A program made the position numbers and the translations under genes. This document shows, in pieces, positions 59,514-64,000 of a stretch of DNA of 64,000 nt; position 1 is the stretch's first letter, and every line of letters starts with the position of its first letter. This DNA comes from Ecdyonurus torrentis (lineage: Eukaryota > Arthropoda > Insecta > Ephemeroptera > Heptageniidae): NCBI GenBank assembly GCA_949318235.1, contig OX439127.1, positions 6,503,034-6,567,033 on the forward strand, given 5' to 3'. The notes under the pieces are model-generated. The model made no database searches. It was not told where the DNA came from and worked only from the letters and a program-made list of their open reading frames with translations.

Positions 59514-59815
59514 TAATTTTGAAACACTAAAACTTTGCAGAACTGGATATTTGAAAAATATTTTATATATATATAAATTTTAAATTTTGATAATGTTTTA
59601 ATGTTATAGTTATGGTGGTTTTCTATATTTTTATTTCTTTTTTATTTTATACAAATTCATAATAACTAATTTAATTGTAAATAATTAATGATTTAATTAT
59701 ATTTACCAGTTTTATTTTTAGAAATATATGAAAATTTTGGAAATATGCTCATACAGTTTTGAGATTTGTTTAAAATACAAAATTGACTTAATTTAAAAGT
59801 ATACCTGTTCTGCAA
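59514..59815. other. AT-rich interval, no gene seen
   Basis: Nothing recognised. Confidence 0.5.
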
Positions 59816-60290
59816 GTCACAGGTATCATTTGAGCTCTATGAGTAGAAAGAATGGTTGCAATGCTGGAGACTCAAATGCTCAACATGGCCATGCTCATGC
59901 CTGGCTAACATGCTTAAATGTTAACTATTATTTAAGCTTTAAGATTTAAGAGGTAAAATTACAAAGCGCGCCAGACTCAAATTTGGTCCTTTCAAATTTA
60001 AATTTCTTTTCTATTTGAGCTCTTAAAGATTGGAAATTCTGATTTTGGTGGTGAAATAACAAGTCACTCCAGGCTCAAATTTTACTTTCTTTTGTCAGTC
60101 TAGTCTGCTCAAATTTGTTATATTCATTTGAGCTCTCATCTGCAACTTATAAAGCCTGAGATAAAATAATGCTCAAAAGGCTAAATCTACTTTCTCCTCG
60201 CACTTACTGAACTTTTAGTTTGAGCTCTAGTGCAAATATCAGCAAGTTTATGTTACTTCAGAGTTTTCGCTGATATGATGCATAATGTTA
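59816..60290. repeat. Region with recurrent TTTGAGCTC / GCTCAAAT motifs
   Basis: TTTGAGCTCT occurs near 59830, 60016, 60129 and 60220. Its partner RCTCAAAT occurs near 59872, 59969, 60079 and 60107. The region is less AT-rich than its surroundings and non-repetitive between motifs. It may be a decayed tandem repeat or clustered protein-binding sites. No frame above 60 codons. Confidence 0.5.
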
Positions 60291-62165
60291 AGTTGCAGGT
60301 AAAAATGAAATCTTAAAAAAATAATTATAATAAAAAAACAAAAACATAGTTTCATTATCTCAAATTTGGTATGATTGCTTTTCTTATGGAAATGCCAATT
60401 AGATTTCTAAATTTGTAATAATATATATATTTCTAATACAAGTAATTTATTTCAATCTTAAAAAAAAATATTTCCAACTTATTTATATATTTTTAAAAAT
60501 GCATAAATGATTTATATTTTTAAAGAAAAATATTTTAAATTTAAAAAAATTTCAATAAAAATCATATCATAAAAATGCTGATTAGCTTATATTCCTTATC
60601 AACATAATCAAAATCTGTAATATTTGTAATTTAATCTGGAAAAAACTCCAAAAGTAGAGTTATGCTTTTTTTAAATAAAGTATTTTGTTAAAGTTTTTGT
60701 ATTTTAAAAGTTTGTGTTGCATGTTGCTGTATTATGTCGCAATTATATATTAAATTTGTTGAAATTTCATAAGTTTGTGTTTGTGTGGCATGTTTTGTGA
60801 CGGTGTTGTAAATAACGTCTTGTTGCAGATTATTTAACTGTGTGTTTAATAAACCAATTTTTGTGAGAATTAAAACATTGTTTACTGTTTTATTTATTAT
60901 TATTATTTACCCTTTGTTTATATTTCTATAATTTTTTTTTTTTACAATTGCAATACAGAAAAAAAAACTAGAAGAAAAAAAAAAAGAATGAATAAAAAAA
61001 TAACCAGGAAAAAAGATATATAGGATTACATATGTAATTGTTATTTACTATACTGTATTCTATTTTCTAATTTATTTATTTAGGTAATATTGTTTTTTGT
61101 TTTGTTTTTTTTTTTTTTAGTAAAAAATTCTATTAAATTATAATTAATATATTCAACTGTTATGATTTTTTTTTTAAAAATAACTGATATAAAAACTTAT
61201 ATCATAGCAACATAACAAAAATAACTACTTACTGTACAAGAACTTAGTGAAGAAAAAAGCAAAATCTATATTTTTCAAGGTTGAAGAAACAATCAGTAAT
61301 AAAAGAAACACACTATAATATTTAACAAAAAAAGAAATACAAATCAAAAAGTTAATTAATTTTAATTTTGGATTGCAAATGAAATAAATAAACAACAAAG
61401 CTTTTAACATATATATGCTACTTTTTTTATTATTATATTATTATTTGTTACTTCAAGAAGAAATTCCTACTATAAGCATCCAGAGGTCAAGCAGGTCACC
61501 TGACGAGATGTGAAGCAGCGAGAGAGAGAGAGAACAGAATGAGGTAAATTAAGTTAATTCTTATAGTACATAATGACCGTCACTGTTACTAGCTTTTTTC
61601 AATAAAATATTGGTAAAAATTGGCTTGATTTATACTTTGCCAGAACTTTTTTTTTTTTTTTTTTTTTAGTTATTTTTTTAAATGCCTATATTGAAAGCTT
61701 TTGTTGCAGTTATACCTTTAGATAGTCAACACTAAAAACGTACTAAGTTAAAGAAAAATGAAGAAAAAAAACTATTATTCTTTAGTATTTTTCAATAGAT
61801 ATAAAGTAGTTTTTCAAGTTGTAAAAAAAAAATGGCATTAGTTAATTAAAATATTATGTCCATGCAGCTGGTGGTTTATTTTTAGCTATAATCAAACTAT
61901 ATTAAATTTTGACTCCTTAAAAGAACTAACTTGTTAGTGCAACTCAATTCCATTTAACAAAAGAACTTTTTTTTAATATAAAAATATAGCACTACCAGTT
62001 AAAAAAAATGCATGAAACTAAAATATTATACTGTACTATATATACATACATAGTTGTACACACAATTGTGATAGTATATTTTTCTATTCAAATTTTTTAG
62101 GATATATGTTTGATTTTTTTTAATATAAAAATATAAACAGGATCACAATAAAATTACAAATTGCT
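60291..62165. other. AT-rich interval, no gene seen
   Basis: Poly-T runs (61108-61119, 61648-61668), a GA run at 61520-61532 and TA-rich tracts. The 61-codon minus frame at 61225-61410 is Phe/Leu/Ile-rich without family features. Confidence 0.5.
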
Positions 62166-62985
62166 CTGTATATGCTCATATGGCCTGTATTAAAGTTGAC
62201 GCCATAAATGAGCACTAAATAACATGGGCCAGCACGAAAATATGTCATACTTTTTTTCCCTGTTCAAAAACACTTAGCAATATATTTGAGAACATAGAAG
62301 TTACTAACACGTGTAATAATAATTTTTCAAGTATGCGAGAAAAATAGTATTTATAATAATAATTAAACTACTAATCAGTAACTAGCAGAAACCCCTTTGA
62401 TTTTATCACACGTGGCGAGGTAAAAGCGCTTCTACTAATTTTCTAGTTTTTTACAATGCGTAAACATCGCACGTTTTCTCTTCTGTCTTTTTACTAGAAT
62501 ATTGATTTCTAGTGGCTTAGCAATACATTGAAATTATATGGAGATTTAAGTTGACTCAAAACTTCAATTAAATACATATTTATGTTATTCTCACGTGCCA
62601 ATAGAAATCAATTAATTATAAGTGAACAAAAAATACTTTAATTTGCTGCATCAAAAAAAAAAAAAAAAAAAAAAAAAAAGACAATTGATATTATGTATTT
62701 TTAGTTTTACCTCACTGTTCATTTTATTATTCTAACAAATCGCTGGAAGAAAAAAAAAGTAACATTTAATAACGTTCAACACTCGTGCATTTTTATTTCT
62801 TATATTAATATTAATACAAGGTTTATTAGATATTAAATAAAATTTTATGTTTAAATTAAATTTTAAATTAGGCAACAAAATAATAATAATTAAAAAAAAA
62901 ATAACGAATTTACTAAAATAACAAAAAGAAAGTTTGTCCTATGCTGTAGTAATGTTATTCAATAATAATAATAACTAGCGGCTGT
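62166..62985 (-). mobile_element. MITE family B, interrupted by ~0.58 kb
   Basis: First part 62166-62345: TTAAAGTTGACGCCATAAAT, AACATGGGCCAGCACGAAAA, CAAGTATGCGAGAAAAATAG. Family sequence resumes at about 62930 with GTTTGTCCTATGCTGTAGTA and ATGTTATTCAATAA. TAATAATAATTAAA lies on both sides of the insert (about 62357-62370 and 62881-62895) and may be a target duplication, although it is low complexity. The insert contains a ~27-base poly-A at 62653-62679 and no frame. Confidence 0.7.
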
Positions 62986-63345
62986 TATTTGTCAAAATCT
63001 CTCAACTTAACCGAGCTGTTTTACATTACAATATATTATTGGTAGTGTTAGACAGAGAATGGAACGTTTATTTTAATAATAATGCTAACAACAACACTTT
63101 TTTTTTCTTGCCATATTGTGTTATCGTGCTACACCAATCCCAGTCCCAGTAAAGACATTGTCTTATCGACAGGTAAGGACTTTCCAAATTAATGGAAAAG
63201 CACACACGGGCCGGCCACGGCCTAAGTACACAGCCCGGCATTCGCCATGACAGCCTAGAGAAACCGTTGAAACGTCTAGGCAGACTGGTCGGTGCAATCA
63301 CATCAATCATGCACCTCCCGAATGCTGTGCGTCGTCATGGAATGC

Positions 63346-63474
63346 ATATCGTCGCTGTGGCGGCTAAAGTGCCGATCTGCAAAATCAACAAAAGTCATTT
63401 TTCTATGTTTTTGTATTGATAATGAGCCTTGTTGATTTTGCAGATCGGCACTTTAGCCGCCACAGCAACGATAT
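63346..63474. mobile_element. ~129-bp hairpin MITE inside the SINE
   Basis: Inverted ends ATATCGTCGCTGTGGCGGC and the complement of GCCGCCACAGCAACGATAT. The arms continue almost perfectly through TAAAGTGCCGATCTGCAAAA for about 53 bp around an AT-rich loop. The uninterrupted SINE reads GGAATGCATGTGAAAATGC, so the insertion lies at AT. Not coding, although both strands have an open frame. Confidence 0.9.
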
Positions 63475-63577
63475 GTAAACATGCATCGTGCAACATGCGT
63501 TGTGCTCTCACCTCTCACACTTCACGTACGCACCCAAGCAGTGGCTCGAACCTATTCTCGGTGAGGAGTACAGTATT

Positions 63578-63777
63578 AAGGTATTTCTATAGATAGGTAA
63601 TCCAAAGAGAATATCGTTATTCAATTTTCTGTTGCCTTTCAATTTATTTTATCCGGGAAGTTATATTTTGTTGCCCATTTGATCAATGTAATTTTGACCT
63701 GCAATACACGTCTCCAGCTGACCAGTACTTTTCAGCGGGAATCCTCTCTGGATTACATGAGTTATCTACTTACATTA
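63578..63777. mobile_element. Family E element, 200 bp, with 9-bp duplication
   Basis: TACAGTATT occurs on both sides (63569-63577 and 63778-63786), and the SINE head resumes directly after. Starts AAGGTATTTCTATAGATAGG and ends TATCTACTTACATTA. Inner TAATCCAAAGAG and CTCTGGATTA are inverted. The copy at 30391 sits at the same point of another SINE. Confidence 0.9.
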
Positions 63778-63848
63778 TACAGTATTACGAGTCAGCTGCC
63801 TTCACCACTCGTCCATACCAGCTCGGTATAAACTGAAATTATTTCATT

Positions 63849-64000
63849 TATAGAGTGTATGCACATGACTTCATACTTAAAGTGCTTCGACACCATACTG
63901 GAGCAATGAATAACATCGCTGATCGCTCAGCATCGGACAAATACTTTTTTTTTTTTTTTTTGCTATTTTCTTTGAAAAATAAATGCTTATTTTTATTTAC
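63849..64000 (+). mobile_element. MITE family B copy, cut by the window end
   Basis: Starts TATAGAGTGTATGCACATGA; CGCTCAGCATCGGACAAATA and GCTATTTTCTTTGAAAAATA follow. The remainder lies beyond the window. Confidence 0.85.

Larger units (their letters stand above)
63109..63830 (-). mobile_element. SINE copy 6, near full length, carrying two insertions
   Basis: On the minus strand the head (GAGCTGGTATGGACGAGTGG, TGAAGGCAGCTGACTCGT) lies at 63787-63830, the B box GGTTCGAGCC at about 63545-63556, and the body with TTGCACCGACCAGTCTGCC and GGCCGTGGCCGGCCCGTGTG follows to ATGGCAAG at about 63109. The head resembles a class II (Leu/Ser) tRNA (GGNCGAGTGGTNAAGGC). It is interrupted by family E (63578-63777) and by a hairpin MITE (63346-63474). 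Confidence 0.9.

Noticed and set aside
63068..63419. Two overlapping 75-80 codon frames near the right end
   Set aside because: They lie within the SINE body and the hairpin MITE; similar frames appear in other SINE copies because the body is shared.

Overview
This window looks like non-coding, repeat-dominated chromosomal DNA from an AT-rich invertebrate animal. It is strongly AT-rich throughout, with many homopolymer runs and di-, tri- and tetranucleotide microsatellites. There is no dense gene packing, operon, rRNA or tRNA gene, or plausible intact host gene. Animal-type mobile elements are everywhere: tRNA-derived SINEs, a 5'-truncated non-LTR (LINE) retrotransposon, hAT-type DNA transposons with 8-bp target-site duplications (TSDs), and several families of small inverted-repeat elements (MITEs) with TA or TTAA target sites. 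The species cannot be named from the sequence alone. Family letters A-G below are labels invented for this window.

Layout. 1-21,000: AT-rich DNA with short tandem repeats, a SINE with an enormous (CAAG)n tail (1641-2460), foldback elements (3091-3867; 19029-19417), MITE families A-D, a hAT-like element (15260-16163), and a LINE 3' fragment (16983-18027) that landed inside a family A MITE. Two short exon-like islands (6686-6850; 18639-18779) share a motif and have splice-like borders. 21,017-23,927: left arm of a long inverted duplication, holding a ~131-bp minisatellite and a family A MITE. 24,000-33,276: nested MITEs, SINEs and a 2.6-kb hAT-like element. 33,277-52,639: a macrosatellite of eight ~2.06-kb monomers plus a partial ninth, with four visitors: a 900-bp TA-flanked transposon, a 164-bp TA-flanked MITE, a 1,238-bp full-length palindromic hAT-like element, and a (TA)n expansion. 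52,640-56,424: AT-rich DNA with MITE C and B copies. 56,425-59,513: right arm of the inverted duplication. 59,514-64,000: AT-rich DNA, a periodic TTTGAGCTC region, a broken MITE B, and a SINE carrying two further insertions.

There are no cooperating genes to describe. The biology here is repeat dynamics. Because the macrosatellite monomers, the inverted arms and the SINEs are repeated, each insertion can be compared with an empty paralogous site. This fixes element ends and TSDs to the base without a database. The only convincing protein-coding sequence is the C-terminal part of a LINE reverse transcriptase (16984-17877). The most unusual structures are the macrosatellite with signs of higher-order exchange, the ~3-kb inverted arms enclosing ~32.5 kb that includes it, the near-perfect hAT palindrome, and a ~200-bp element sitting at the same point of two SINE heads.
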